A stretch of 64,000 nucleotides of DNA from Symsagittifera roscoffensis (GCF_963678635.1 NC_087063.1:25114701-25178700), one strand, 5' to 3'; shown: positions 45,103 to 56,628, counted from the stretch's first letter. The notes: generated by a model not told the origin, from the letters alone. Made by a program: numbers and translations.

Positions 45103-45166
45103 AGGTCTTGGGCGGATTTGAACCAACGATCTCCTCTTTACTAGACAGGCACTTTAACCACAAACC
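45103..45166 (-). pseudogene. tRNA-Thr(AGU), 64-nt D-arm-deleted form
   Basis: Copy of 44574 at +529 bp. Confidence 0.8.
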
Positions 45167-45630
45167 TGTTGCTTCTAGTTTTTTTGATTTAAAATCATGT
45201 GTTTTCGTTCCATATAGGTATGTCATTTGAAGTCGATTGGCCTAAAAATTTTTTGTTTCTTTCCCAGAAAAGGAATGGAAGTTTCGATACCTTGGAAAAA
45301 GCTATCGTGTTTTCTTTTTTCTTTCCAAGAAAAAGATCATTCTATTTCCTTTTTTTTAAATTTCTAGCGCAGTTTCTGGGCGGATTCTAACCATCGCTGT
45401 TATATACACAGTATTCTTACCCCCTAAGCCACAAGAATTGTTGGTTTCGAAGTTTTACGATTCAAAATTGTTTGTTCTTTTTCTTAGCACGTTTGTCATT
45501 TGAAGTTGCTTGACTTATAGTTTTTGTTTCATTCCCAGAAAATTAATGGAAGTTTCAATACCTTGGAAAAAGCTATATTTTTTCATCTGGAACAAGATGG
45601 ATCTTCGTCCTACGAATTGTTAGTTAGCTC

Positions 45631-45703
45631 AGGTCTTGGGCGGATTTGAACCAACAATCTCCTGTTCACTAGACAGTCGCTTTAACCGCTAAGCCATAAG
45701 ACC
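45631..45703 (-). tRNA. tRNA-Thr(AGU)
   Basis: 73 nt. G7A opens pair 7:66; A37G, C27A. Confidence 0.62.
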
Positions 45704-46163
45704 TGCTGTTTCTAGTTTTTTTTTAATTTAAAATCATGTGTTTTTGTTCCATATAGGTATGTCATTTGAAGTCGATTGACTTAAAATTTTTTTGTTTCTT
45801 TCCCAGAAAAGGAATGGAAGTTTCGATACCTTGGAAAAAGCTATTGTGTTTTCTTTTTTCTTTCCAAGATTGAGATCATTCTATTTTTTTTATTTCTAGC
45901 GCAGTTTCTGGGCGGATTCGCACCATCGCTGTTATATACACAGTATCCTTATCCCCTAAGCCTTAAGAATTGTTGGTTTCAAGTTTTCCGATTCAAAATT
46001 GTTTGTTCTTTTTCTTAACACGTTTGTCATTTGAAGTTGCTTGACTTATAGTTTTTTGTTTCATTCCCAGAAAATGAATGGAAGTTTCAATACCTCGGAA
46101 AAAGCTATATTTTTTCTTCCAGGAACAAGATGGATCTTCATCCTACGAATTGTTAGTTAGCTC

Positions 46164-46236
46164 AGGCCGTGGGCGGATTTGAACCACCGATCTCCTGTTT
46201 ACTAGACAGGCGCTTTAACCGGTAAGCCACAAGACC
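46164..46236 (-). tRNA. tRNA-Thr(AGU)
   Basis: 73 nt. A68C and A70G in the acceptor; G15C. Confidence 0.68.
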
Positions 46237-46693
46237 TGTTGCTTCTAGTTTTTCTGATTTAAAATCATGTGTTTTTATTCCATATAGGTATGTCATTTGA
46301 AGTCGATTGACTTAAAAATTTTTTGTTTCTTTCCCAGAAAAGGAATGCATTTTCGATATCTTGGAAAAAGCTATATTGTTTTGTTTTTTCTTTCCAAGAA
46401 TAAGATAATTCCATTTCCTTTTTTTCATTTCTAGCGCAGTTTCTGGGCGGATTCGAACCATCGACCTCCTGTTCCTTATACAGGATCCTTATCCCCTAGA
46501 ATTGTTGCTATCATGTTTTCCGGTTCGAAATTGTTTGTTCTTTTTCTGAAACCATTTGTCATTTGTCGTTGCGTGCCTTATAGTTTTTTTTGTTCGGAAA
46601 TTGAGTAGAATTTTCAATACCGTGGTAAATGCTAATTTGTTTTTCTTTCCAGGGACAAGATGGTTCTATTTCCTGCGAATTGCTAGCTAGCTC

Positions 46694-46766
46694 AGTCCTT
46701 GGTCGGATTTGAACCACCGATCTCCTGTGTCGTCGCCAGGCGCTTTAACCGCTAAGCCACAACACC
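46694..46766 (-). pseudogene. Thr-derived tRNA-like, ACG loop family
   Basis: As 3153; the full-length spacer is retained. Confidence 0.75.
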
Positions 46767-47225
46767 TGTTGCTTTTCGTTTCTTTGATTTAGAATGATGT
46801 GTTTCTGTTCTATATAGGTATGTCATTTGAAGTTGATTGACTTTAATTTTTTTTTCTTTACCAGAAAAGGAATGGAAGTTTCGATACCTTGGAAAAAGCT
46901 ATAGTGTTTTCTTTTTTCTTTCCAAGAAAAAGATCATTCTATTTCCTTTTTTTTAAATTTCTAGCGCAGTTTCTGGGCGGATTCTAACCATCGCTGTTAT
47001 ATACAGTATCCTTATCCCCTAAGCCACAAGAACTGTTGGTTTCAAGTTTTCCGATTCAAAATAGTTTGTTCTTTTTCTTAACACGTTTGTCATTTGAAGT
47101 TGCTTGACTTATAGTTTTTTGTTTCATTTCCAGAAAATGAATGGAAGTTTAAATACCTTGGAAAAAGCTATAGTTTTTCTTCAGGAACAAGATGGATCTT
47201 CATCCTACGACTTGTTAGTTAGCTC

Positions 47226-47298
47226 AGGTTTTGGTCGGATTTGAACCACCGATCTCCTGTTTACTAGACAGGTGCTTTAACCGCTAAGCCACAAGACC
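47226..47298 (-). tRNA. tRNA-Thr(AGU)
   Basis: 73 nt. G69A and C64A open one pair each; G26A. Confidence 0.66.
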
Positions 47299-47769
47299 TA
47301 ATGCTTCTATTTTTTTAAAATTTAAAATCATGTGTCTTTGTTCCATATAGGTATGTCATTTGAAGTCGATTGACTTTAAAAATTTTTTTTGTTTCTTTCC
47401 CAGAAAAGGAATGGAAGTTTCGATACCTTGGAAAAAACTATAGTGTTTTCTCTTTTCTTTCCAAGAGTAAGATCATTCTATTTCGTTTTTTTTTGAATTT
47501 CTAGCGCAGTTTCTGGGCGGATTCGAACCATCGCTGTAATATACACAGTATCCTTATCCCCTAAGCCACAAGAATTGTTGGTTTCAAGTTTTCCGATTCA
47601 AAATTGTTTGTTCTTTTTCTTAACACGTTTGTCATTTGAAGTTGCTTGACTTATAGTTTTTTTGTTTCATTCCCAGAAAAAGAATGGAATTTTCAATACC
47701 TTTGAAAAAAAATTATTTTTTTTTACTGGAACAAGATGGTGCTTTATCCTGCGAATTGTTAGCTAGCTC

Positions 47770-47843
47770 AGGCCTTGGGCGGAAGTTGAACCACCGATCT
47801 CCTGTTAACTAGACAGTCGCTTAAACCGCTAAGCCACAAGACC
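47770..47843 (-). tRNA. tRNA-Thr(AGU), 74-nt T-loop family
   Basis: One extra base in the T loop, A70G, C27A, A37U. Its downstream spacer (gctagctcag, ctggaacaagatggtgc) differs from ordinary Thr units. Confidence 0.55.
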
Positions 47844-48304
47844 TGTTGCTTGTACTTTTTTTGATTTAAAATCGTGTATTTTTGTTCCATATAGGTATGT
47901 CATTTGAAGTCGATTGACTTAATTTTTTTTGTTTCTTTTCCAGAAAAGGAATGGAAGTTTCGATACCTTGAAAAAAGCTATATTGTTTTCTTTTTACTTT
48001 CCAAGAATAAGATCATTCTATTTCCTTTTTTATACTTCTAGCGCAGTTTCTGGGCGGATTCGTACCATCGCTGTTATATACACAGTATCCTTATCCCCTA
48101 AGCCACAAGAACTGTTGGTTTCAAGATTTCCGATTCAAAATTGTTTGTTCTTTTTCTTAACACGTTTGTCATTTGAAGTTGCTTGACTTATAGTTTTTTG
48201 TTTCATTTCCAGAAAATGAATGGAAGTTTCAATACCTTGGAAAAAGCTTTATTTTTTCTTCAGGAACAAGATGGATCTTCATCCTACGAATTGTTAGTTA
48301 GCTC

Positions 48305-48377
48305 AGGTCTTGGGCGGATTTCAACCAACGCTCTCCTGTTAACTAGACAGGTGCTTTAACCACTAAGCCACAAGACC
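48305..48377 (-). tRNA. tRNA-Thr(AGU)
   Basis: 73 nt. C56G damages the B box; G50U, A37U, G26A. Confidence 0.58.
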
Positions 48378-48844
48378 TGTTGCTTCTAGTTGTTTTGATT
48401 TAAAATCATGTGTCTTTGTTCCATATAGGTATGTCATTTGAAGTCGATTGACTTAAAAATTTTTTGTTTCTTTCCCAGAAAAGGAATGAAAGTTTCGATA
48501 CCTTGGAAAAAGCTATAGTGTTTTCTTTTTTCTTTCCAAGAATAAAATTATTCTATTTCCTTTTTTTTTTAAATTTCTAGCGCAGTTTCTGGGCGGATTC
48601 GAACCATCGCTGTTATATACACAGTATCCTTATCCCCTAAGCCACAAGAATTGGTGGTTTCAAGTTTTCCGATTCAAAATTGTTTGTTCTTTTTCTTAAC
48701 ACGTTTGTCATTTGAAGTTGCTTGACTTATAGTTTTTTGTTTCATTCCCAGAAAATGAATGGAAGTTTCAATACCTTGGAACAAGCTATATTTTTTCTTC
48801 CAGGAACAAGAAGGATCTTCATCCTACGAATTGTTAGTTAGCTC

Positions 48845-48917
48845 AGGTCTTGGGCGGATTTAAACCACCGATCTCCTGTTTACTTGACAGGCGCTTTAAC
48901 CGCTAAGCCACAAGACA
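48845..48917 (-). tRNA. tRNA-Thr(AGU), U33A
   Basis: 73 nt. U33A, C56U, U1 unpaired. Confidence 0.52.
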
Positions 48918-49378
48918 TGTTGCTTGTACTTTTTTTGATTTAAAATCATGTATTTTTGTTCCATATAGGTATGTCATTTGAAGTCGATTGACTTAAATTT
49001 TTTTGTTTCTTTTCCAGAAAAGGAATGGAAGTTTCGATACCTTGAAAAAAGCTATATTGTTTTCTTTTTACTTTCCAAGAATAAGATCATTCTATTTCCT
49101 TTTTTATACTTCTAGCGCAGTTTCTGGGCGGATTCGTACCATCGCTGTTAGATACACAGAATCCTTATCCCCTAAGCCACAAGAACTGCTGGTTTCAAGA
49201 TTTCCGATTCAAAATTGTTTGTTCTTTTTCTTAACACGTTTGTCATTTGAAGTTGCTTGACTTATAGTTTTTTGTTTCATTTCCAGAAAATGAATGGAAG
49301 TTTCAATACCTTGGAAAAAGCTTTATTTTTTCTTCAGCAACAAGATGGATCTTCATCCTATGAATTGTTAGTTAGCTC

Positions 49379-49451
49379 AGGTCTTGGGCGGATTTGAACC
49401 AACGCTCTCCTGTTAACTAGACAGGTGCTTTAACCACTAAGCCACAAGACC
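49379..49451 (-). tRNA. tRNA-Thr(AGU)
   Basis: 73 nt. G50U, A37U, G26A; B box intact, unlike its neighbour 48305. Confidence 0.7.
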
Positions 49452-49913
49452 TGTTGCTTCTAGTTGTTTTGATTTAAAATCATGTGTCTTTGTTCCATAT
49501 AGGTATGTCATTTGAAGTCGATTGACTTAAAAATTTGTTGTTTCTTTCCCAGAAAAGGAATGAAAGTTTCGATACCTTGGAAAAAGCTATAGTGTTTTCT
49601 TTTTTCTTTCCAAGAATAAAATCTTTCTATTTCCTTTTTTATACTTCTAGCGCAGTTTCTGGGCGGATTCGTACCATCGCTGTTAGATACACAGAATCCT
49701 TATCTCCTAACCCACAAGAACTATTGGTTTCAAGTTTTCCGATTCAAAATTGTTTGTTCTTTTTTTAACACGTTTGTCATTTGAAGTTGCTTGACTTATA
49801 GTTTTTTGTTTCATTTCCAGAAAATGAATGGAAGTTTCAATACCTTGTAAAAAGCTTTATTTTTTCTTCCAGGAACAAGAAGGATCTTCATTCTACGAGT
49901 TGTTAGTTAGCTC

Positions 49914-49986
49914 AGGTCTTGGGCGGATTTGAACCACCGATCTCCTGTTTACTAGACAGGCGCTTTAACCGCAAAGCCACAAGACC
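49914..49986 (-). tRNA. tRNA-Thr(AGU)
   Basis: Consensus except A14U, loss of the nearly invariant A14. Confidence 0.8.
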
Positions 49987-50444
49987 TGTTCATTTTAGTA
50001 TTTTTGATTTAAAATCATGTGTTTTTATTCCATATAGGTATGTCATTTGAAGTCGATTGACTTAAAAATTTTTTGTTTCTTTCCCAGAAAAGGAATGCAT
50101 TTTCGATATCTTGGAAAAAGCTATATTGTTTTGTTTTTTCTTTCCAAGAATAAGATAATTCCATTTCCTTTTTTTTCATTTCTAGCGCAGTTTCTGGGCG
50201 GATTCGAACCATCGACCTCCTGTTCCTTATACAGGATCCTTATCCCCTAGAATTGTTGCTATCATGTTTTCCGGTGCGAAATTGTTTGTTCTTTTTCTGA
50301 AACCATTTGTCATTTGTCGTTGCGTGCCTTATAGTTTTTTTTGTTCGGAAATTGAGTAGAATTTTCAATACCGTGGTAAATGCTAATTTGTTTTTCTTTC
50401 CAGGGACAAGATGGTTCTATTTCCTGCGAATTGCTAGCTAGCTC

Positions 50445-50517
50445 AGTCCTTGGTCGGATTTGAACCACCGATCTCCTGTGTCGTCGCCAGGCGCTTTAAC
50501 CGCTAAGCCACAACACC
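50445..50517 (-). pseudogene. Thr-derived tRNA-like, ACG loop family
   Basis: Copy of 46694 at +3751 bp. Confidence 0.75.
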
Positions 50518-50976
50518 TGTTGCTTTTCGTTTCTTTGATTTAGAATGATGTGTTTCTGTTCTATATAGGTATGTCATTTGAAGTTGATTGACTTTAATTT
50601 TTTTTTCTTTACCAGAAAAGGAATGGAAGTTTCGATACCTTGGAAAAAGCTATAGTGTTTTCTTTTTTCTTTCCAAGAAAAAGATCATTCTATTTCCTTT
50701 TTTTTAAATTTCTAGCGCAGTTTCTGGGCGGATTCTAACCATCGCTGTTATATACAGTATCCTTATCCCCTAAGCCACAAGAACTGTTGGTTTCAAGTTT
50801 TCCGATTCAAAATAGTTTGTTCTTTTTCTTAACACGTTTGTCATTTGAAGTTGCTTGACTTATAGTTTTTTGTTTCATTTCCAGAAAATGAATGGAAGTT
50901 TAAATACCTTGGAAAAAGCTATAGTTTTTCTTCAGGAACAAGATGGATCTTCATCCTACGACTTGTTAGTTAGCTC

Positions 50977-51049
50977 AGGTTTTGGTCGGATTTGAACCAC
51001 CGATCTCCTGTTTACTAGACAGGTGCTTTAACCGCTAAGCCACAAGACC
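50977..51049 (-). tRNA. tRNA-Thr(AGU)
   Basis: Copy of 47226 at +3751 bp. Confidence 0.66.
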
Positions 51050-51518
51050 TATTGCTTCTATTTTTTTAAAATTTAAAATCATGTGTCTTTGTTCCATATA
51101 GGTATGTCATTTGAAGTCGATTGACTTTAAAAATTTTTTTTGTTTCTTTCCCAGAAAAGGAATGGAAGTTTCGATACCTTGGAAAAAACTATAGTGTTTT
51201 CTCTTTTCTTTCCAAGAGTAAGATCATTCTATTTCGTTTTTTTTTGAATTTCTAGCGCAGTTTCTGGGCGGATTCGAACCATCGCTGTAATATACACAGT
51301 ATCCTTATCCCCTAAGCCACAAGAATTGTTGGTTTCAAGTTTTCCGATTCAAAATTGTTTGTTCTTTTTCTTAACACGTTTGTCATTTGAAGTTGCTTGA
51401 CTTATAGTTTTTTTGTTTCATTCCCAGAAAAAGAATGGAATTTTCAATACCTTTGAAAAAAAATTATTTTCTTACTGGAACAAGATGGTGCTTTATCCTG
51501 CGAATTGTTAGCTAGCTC

Positions 51519-51592
51519 AGGCCTTGGGCGGAAGTTGAACCACCGATCTCCTGTTAACTAGACAGTCGCTTAAACCGCTAAGCCACAAGACC
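51519..51592 (-). tRNA. tRNA-Thr(AGU), 74-nt T-loop family
   Basis: Copy of 47770 at about +3750 bp. Confidence 0.55.
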
Positions 51593-52054
51593 TGTTGCTT
51601 GTACTTTTTTTGATTTAAAATCGTGTATTTTTGTTCCATATAGGTATGTCATTTGAAGTCGATTGACTTAAATTTTTTTTGTTTCTTTTCCAGAAAAGGA
51701 ATGGAAGTTTCGATACCTTGAAAAAAGCTATATTGTTTTCTTTTTACTTTCCAAGAATAAGATCATTCTATTTCCTTTTTTATACTTCTAGCGCAGTTTC
51801 TGGGCGGATTCGTACCATCGCTGTTATATACACAGTATCCTTATCCCCTAAGCCACAAGAACTGTTGGTTTCAAGATTTCCGATTCAAAATTGTTTGTTC
51901 TTTTTCTTAACACGTTTGTCATTTGAAGTTGCTTGACTTATAGTTTTTTGTTTCATTTCCAGAAAATGAATGGAAGTTTCAATACCTTGGAAAAAGCTTT
52001 ATTTTTTCTTCAGGAACAAGATGGATCTTCATCCTACGAATTGTTAGTTAGCTC

Positions 52055-52127
52055 AGGTCTTGGGCGGATTTCAACCAACGCTCTCCTGTTAACTAGACAG
52101 GTGCTTTAACCACTAAGCCACAAGACC
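52055..52127 (-). tRNA. tRNA-Thr(AGU)
   Basis: Copy of 48305 with the same C56G. Confidence 0.58.
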
Positions 52128-52593
52128 TGTTGCTTCTAGTTGTTTTGATTTAAAATCATGTGTCTTTGTTCCATATAGGTATGTCATTTGAAGTCGATTG
52201 ACTTAAAAATTTTTTGTTTCTTTCCCAGAAAAGGAATGAAAGTTTCGATACCTTGGAAAAAGCTATAGTGTTTTCTTTTTTCTTTCCAAGAATAAAATTA
52301 TTCTATTTCCTTTTTTTTTAAATTTCTAGCGCAGTTTCTGGGCGGATTCGAACCATCGCTGTTATATACACAGTATCCTTATCCCCTAAGCCACAAGAAT
52401 TGGTGGTTTCAAGTTTTCCGATTCAAAATTGTTTGTTCTTTTTCTTAACACGTTTGTCATTTGAAGTTGCTTGACTTATAGTTTTTTGTTTCATTCCCAG
52501 AAAATGAATGGAAGTTTCAATACCTTGGAACAAGCTATATTTTTTCTTCCAGGAACAAGAAGGATCTTCATCCTACGAATTGTTAGTTAGCTC

Positions 52594-52666
52594 AGGTCTT
52601 GGGCGGATTTAAACCACCGATCTCCTGTTTACTTGACAGGCGCTTTAACCGCTAAGCCACAAGACA
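52594..52666 (-). tRNA. tRNA-Thr(AGU), U33A
   Basis: Copy of 48845. Confidence 0.52.
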
Positions 52667-53127
52667 TGTTGCTTGTACTTTTTTTGATTTAAAATCATGT
52701 ATTTTTGTTCCATATAGGTATGTCATTTGAAGTCGATTGACTTAAATTTTTTTGTTTCTTTTCCAGAAAAGGAATGGAAGTTTCGATACCTTGAAAAAAG
52801 CTATATTGTTTTCTTTTTACTTTCCAAGAATAAGATCATTCTATTTCCTTTTTTATACTTCTAGCGCAGTTTCTGGGCGGATTCGTACCATCGCTGTTAG
52901 ATACACAGAATCCTTATCCCCTAAGCCACAAGAACTGCTGGTTTCAAGATTTCCGATTCAAAATTGTTTGTTCTTTTTCTTAACACGTTTGTCATTTGAA
53001 GTTGCTTGACTTATAGTTTTTTGTTTCATTTCCAGAAAATGAATGGAAGTTTCAATACCTTGGAAAAAGCTTTATTTTTTCTTCAGCAACAAGATGGATC
53101 TTCATCCTATGAATTGTTAGTTAGCTC

Positions 53128-53200
53128 AGGTCTTGGGCGGATTTGAACCAACGCTCTCCTGTTAACTAGACAGGTGCTTTAACCACTAAGCCACAAGACC
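53128..53200 (-). tRNA. tRNA-Thr(AGU)
   Basis: Copy of 49379. Confidence 0.7.
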
Positions 53201-53661
53201 TGTTGCTTCTAGTTGTTTTGATTTAAAATCATGTGTCTTTGTTCCATATAGGTATGTCATTTGAAGTCGATTGACTTAAAAATTTGTTGTTTCTTTCCCA
53301 GAAAAGGAATGAAAGTTTCGATACCTTGGAAAAAGCTATAGTGTTTTCTTTTTTCTTTCCAAGAATAAAATCTTTCTATTTCCTTTTTTATACTTCTAGC
53401 GCAGTTTCTGGGCGGATTCGTACCATCGCTGTTAGATACACAGAATCCTTATCCCCTAACCCACAAGAACTATTGGTTTCAAGTTTTCCGATTCAAAATT
53501 GTTTGTTCTTTTTTTAACACGTTTGTCATTTGAAGTTGCTTGACTTATAGTTTTTTGTTTCATTTCCAGAAAATGAATGGAAGTTTCAATACCTTGTAAA
53601 AAGCTTTATTTTTTCTTCAGGAACAACATGGATCTTCATCCTACGAATTGTTAGTTAGCTC

Positions 53662-53734
53662 AGGTCTTGGGCGGATTTGAACCAACGCTCTCCTGTTAAC
53701 TAGACAGGTGCTTTAACCGCTAAGCCACAAGACC
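53662..53734 (-). tRNA. tRNA-Thr(AGU)
   Basis: Like 49379 but with a consensus D loop. Confidence 0.72.
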
Positions 53735-54202
53735 TGTTGCTTCTAGTTGTTTTAATTTAAAATCATGTGTCTTTGTTCCATATAGGTATGTCATTTGAAG
53801 TCGATTGACTTAAAAATTTGTTGTTTCTTTCCCAGAAAAGGAATGAAAGTTTCGATACCTTGGAAAAAGCCATAGTGTTTTCTTTTTTCTTTCCAAGATT
53901 AAGATCATTCTATTTCCTTTTTTTTTTCAAATTTCTAGCGCAGTTTCTGGGCGGATTCGAACCATCGCTGTTATATACACAGTATCCTTATCCCCTAAGC
54001 CACAAGAATTGGTGGTTTCAAAACTTTCGATTCAAAATTGTTTGATCTTTTTCTTAACACGTTTGTCATTTGAAGTTGCTTGACTTAAAGTTTTTTGTTT
54101 CATTCCAAGAAAATGAATGGAAGTTTCAATACCTTGGAAAAAGCTATATTTTTTCTTCCAGGAACAAGATGGATCTTCATCCTACGAATTGTTAATTAGC
54201 TC

Positions 54203-54275
54203 AGGTCTTGGGCGGATTTGACCCACCGATCTACTGTTAACTAGACAGGTGCTTTAACCGCTAAGCCACAAGAGC
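54203..54275 (-). tRNA. tRNA-Thr(AGU)
   Basis: 73 nt. G2C breaks 2:71; T-loop change; G43U. Confidence 0.58.
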
Positions 54276-54737
54276 TGTTGCTTCTAGTTGTTTTGATTTA
54301 AAATCATGTGTCTTTGTTGCATATAGGTATGTCATTTGAAGTCGATTGACTTAAAAATTTGTTGTTTCTTTCCCAGAAAAGGAATGGAAGTTTCGATACC
54401 TTGGAAAAAACTATAGTGTTTTTTTTTCTTTCCAAGAATAAGATCATTCTATTTCGTTTTTTTTAATCTCTAGCGCAGTTTCTGGGCGGATTCGAACCAT
54501 CGCTGTAATATACACAGTATCCTTATCCCCTAAGCCACCAGAATTGTTGGTTTCACGGTTTCGGATTCAAAATTGTTTGTTTTTTTTCTTAACACGTTTG
54601 TCATTTGAAATTGCTTGACTTATAGTTTTTTGTTTCGTTCCCAGAAAATGAATGGAAGTTACACTACCTTGGAACAAGCTATATTTTTTCGTCCAGGAAC
54701 AAGATGAATCTTCATCCTACGAATTGTTAGTTATCTC

Positions 54738-54810
54738 AGGTCTTGGGCGGATTTGTACCTCCGATCTCCTGTTTACTAGACAGGCGCTTTAACCGCTAAG
54801 CCACAAGACA
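54738..54810 (-). tRNA. tRNA-Thr(AGU)
   Basis: 73 nt. U1 unpaired; T arm with two changes. Confidence 0.6.
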
Positions 54811-55017
54811 TGTTGCTTTTAGTTTTTATGATTTAAAATCATGTGTTTTTGTTCCAAATAGGTATGTCATTTGAAGTCGATTGACTTAAAAAAAAATTTG
54901 TTTCTTTCCCAGAAAAGGAATGGAAGTTTCGATACCTTGGAAAAAGCTATATTGTTTTGTTTTTTCTTTCCAAGAATAAGATGATTCTCTTTCCTTTTTT
55001 TTTATTATTTCTAGAGC

Positions 55018-55089
55018 AGTTTCTGGGAGGATTCGAGCACCGACCTCCGGTTATATACACAGGATCCTTATCCCCTAAGCCACAAGAAT
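55018..55089 (-). pseudogene. Second-type tRNA-like, 72 nt
   Basis: AUA loop; one base lost in the T arm (GGTGCTCGAATCC), which disrupts the B box. Relatives at 56094-56165 and 57441-57512. Confidence 0.66.
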
Positions 55090-55281
55090 TGTTGGTTTCA
55101 CGGTTTCCGATTCGAAATTGTTTGTTCTTTTTCTTAACACGTTTGTCATTTGAAGTTGCTTGACTTATAGTTTTTTGTTTCATTCCCAGAAAATGAATGG
55201 AAGTTTCAATACATTTGAAAAAGCACAATTTTTTTTCCTGGAACAAGACGGTGCATTATCCTGCGAATTGTTAGCTAGCTC

Positions 55282-55355
55282 AGGCCTAGGGCGGAATTTG
55301 AACCACCGATCTCCTGTTACATAGACAGTCGGTTAAACCGCTAAGCCACAAGACC
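55282..55355 (-). tRNA. tRNA with AUG (His) anticodon, 74-nt form
   Basis: Loop CTATGTA gives AUG (CAU, His). Extra T-loop base, A67U and A70G in the acceptor, C27A. It lacks the extra 5' G(-1) expected of a true tRNA-His. Confidence 0.55.
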
Positions 55356-55556
55356 TGTTGGTTATAGTATTTTTTATCTAAAATCATGTGTCTTTGTTCC
55401 ATATACGTAAGTCATTTGAAGTCGATTGACTTAAAAATTTGTTGTTTCGTTCCCAGAAAAGGAATGGAAGTTTCGACACCTTGAAAAAGCTATATTGTTT
55501 TCTTTTTACTTTCCGAGAATAAGATCATTCTATTTCCTTTTTTATACTTCTAGCGC

Positions 55557-55618
55557 AGTTTCTGGGCAGATTCGAACCATCGACCTACACATTATCCTAT
55601 CCCCTAAGCCACTAGAAT
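55557..55618 (-). pseudogene. Second-type tRNA-like without anticodon arm
   Basis: 62 nt: 11 bases of the anticodon arm are deleted, while the A box and B box (GGTTCGAATCT) stay. Copy at 56903-56964. Confidence 0.75.
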
Positions 55619-55810
55619 TGTTGGTTTCATGTTTTCCGATTCGAAAGTGTTTGATCTTTTTCTTAACACGTTTGTCATTTGAAGTTGCTTGACTTATAGT
55701 TTTTGATCCCTTCCCAGAAAATGAATGGAAGTTTCAATACCTTGGAAAAAGTTATATTTCATCATCCAGGAACAAGATGGAGCTTCATCCTGCGAATTGT
55801 TAGTTAGCTC

Positions 55811-55883
55811 AGGTCTTGGGCGGATTTGAACCACCGATCTCCTGTTTACTAGACAGGCTCTTTAACCGCTAAGCCACAAGACC
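55811..55883 (-). tRNA. tRNA-Thr(AGU)
   Basis: Consensus except C25A, which opens D-stem pair 10:25. Confidence 0.82.
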
Positions 55884-56357
55884 TGTAGGTTATAGTGTTT
55901 TTTTTTTATCTAAAATCATGTGTTTTTGTTCCATATAGGTATGTCATTTGAAGTCGATTGACTGAAAAAAAATTTTGTTTCTTTCCCAGAAAAGGAATGG
56001 AAGTTTCGATACCTTGGAAAAAGCTATATTATTTTCTTTTTTCTTTCCAAGAATAAGATGATTCTATTTCCTTTTTTATATTATTTCTAGAGCAGATTCT
56101 GGGAGGATTCGAGCACCGACATCCGGTTATATACACAGGATCCTTATCCCCTAAGCCACAAGAATTGTTGGTTTCATGTTTTCCGATTCGAAAGTGTTTG
56201 TTCTTTTTCTTAACACGTTTGTCATTTGAAGTTGCTTGACTTATAGTTTTTGTTTCCTTCCCAGAAAATGAATGGAAGTTTCAATACCTTGGAAAAAGTT
56301 ATATTTTATCATCCAGGAACAAGATGGAGCTTCATCCTGCGAATTGTTAGTTAGCTC

Positions 56358-56430
56358 AGGTCTTGGGCGGATTTGAACCACCGATCTCCTGTTTACTAGA
56401 CAGGCGCTTTAACCGCTAAGCCACAAGACC
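56358..56430 (-). tRNA. tRNA-Thr(AGU)
   Basis: Identical to the consensus. The next Thr-type copy follows after only 271 bp with no second-type half between. Confidence 0.94.
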
Positions 56431-56628
56431 TGTTGGTTATAGTGTTTTTTTTTACCTAAAATCATGTGTTTTTGTTCCATATAGGTGTGTCATTTGCAGT
56501 CGATTGACTTTAAAAAAAATTTGTTTCCTTCCCAGAAAATGAATGGAAGTTTCAATACCTTGGAAAAAGTTATATTTTATCATCCAGGAACAAGATGGAG
56601 CTTCATCCTGCGAATTGTTAGTTAGCTC

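Larger units (their letters stand above)
44440..45490. repeat. 529-bp dimer duplication
   Basis: 44574/45103 and 44842/45371, carrying the 64-nt D-arm-deleted copy. Confidence 0.9.
37330..45970 (-). pseudogene. Second-type tRNA-like copies, 68-nt form (group 5)
   Basis: Copies at 37330-37397, 38409-38476, 39764-39831, 40301-40368, 40834-40901, 41371-41438, 41910-41977, 42181-42248, 42720-42787, 43254-43321, 44324-44391, 44842-44909, 45371-45438 and 45903-45970. Those at 40834, 43254 and 45903 share an acceptor change (ccttaagaat) that marks them as one lineage. Confidence 0.78.
46250..53740. repeat. 3751-bp segmental duplication
   Basis: 46438/50189, 46694/50445, 47226/50977, 47770/51519, 48305/52055, 49379/53128. 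Offsets drift only by a few bases through T-run length. Contains an internal 1074-bp repeat (48305/49379). Confidence 0.93.
46968..54544 (-). pseudogene. Second-type tRNA-like copies, 66-68-nt form (group 6)
   Basis: Copies at 46968-47033 and 50719-50784 (66 nt, two bases lost in the anticodon arm), 47508-47575, 48045-48112, 48584-48651, 49119-49186, 49654-49721, 51259-51326, 51795-51862, 52333-52400, 52868-52935, 53403-53470, 53942-54009 and 54477-54544. The 49119, 49654, 52868 and 53403 copies have loop GTATCTA (AUC), and with 48045 and 51795 they carry an altered B box (GGTACGAATCC). Confidence 0.78.
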
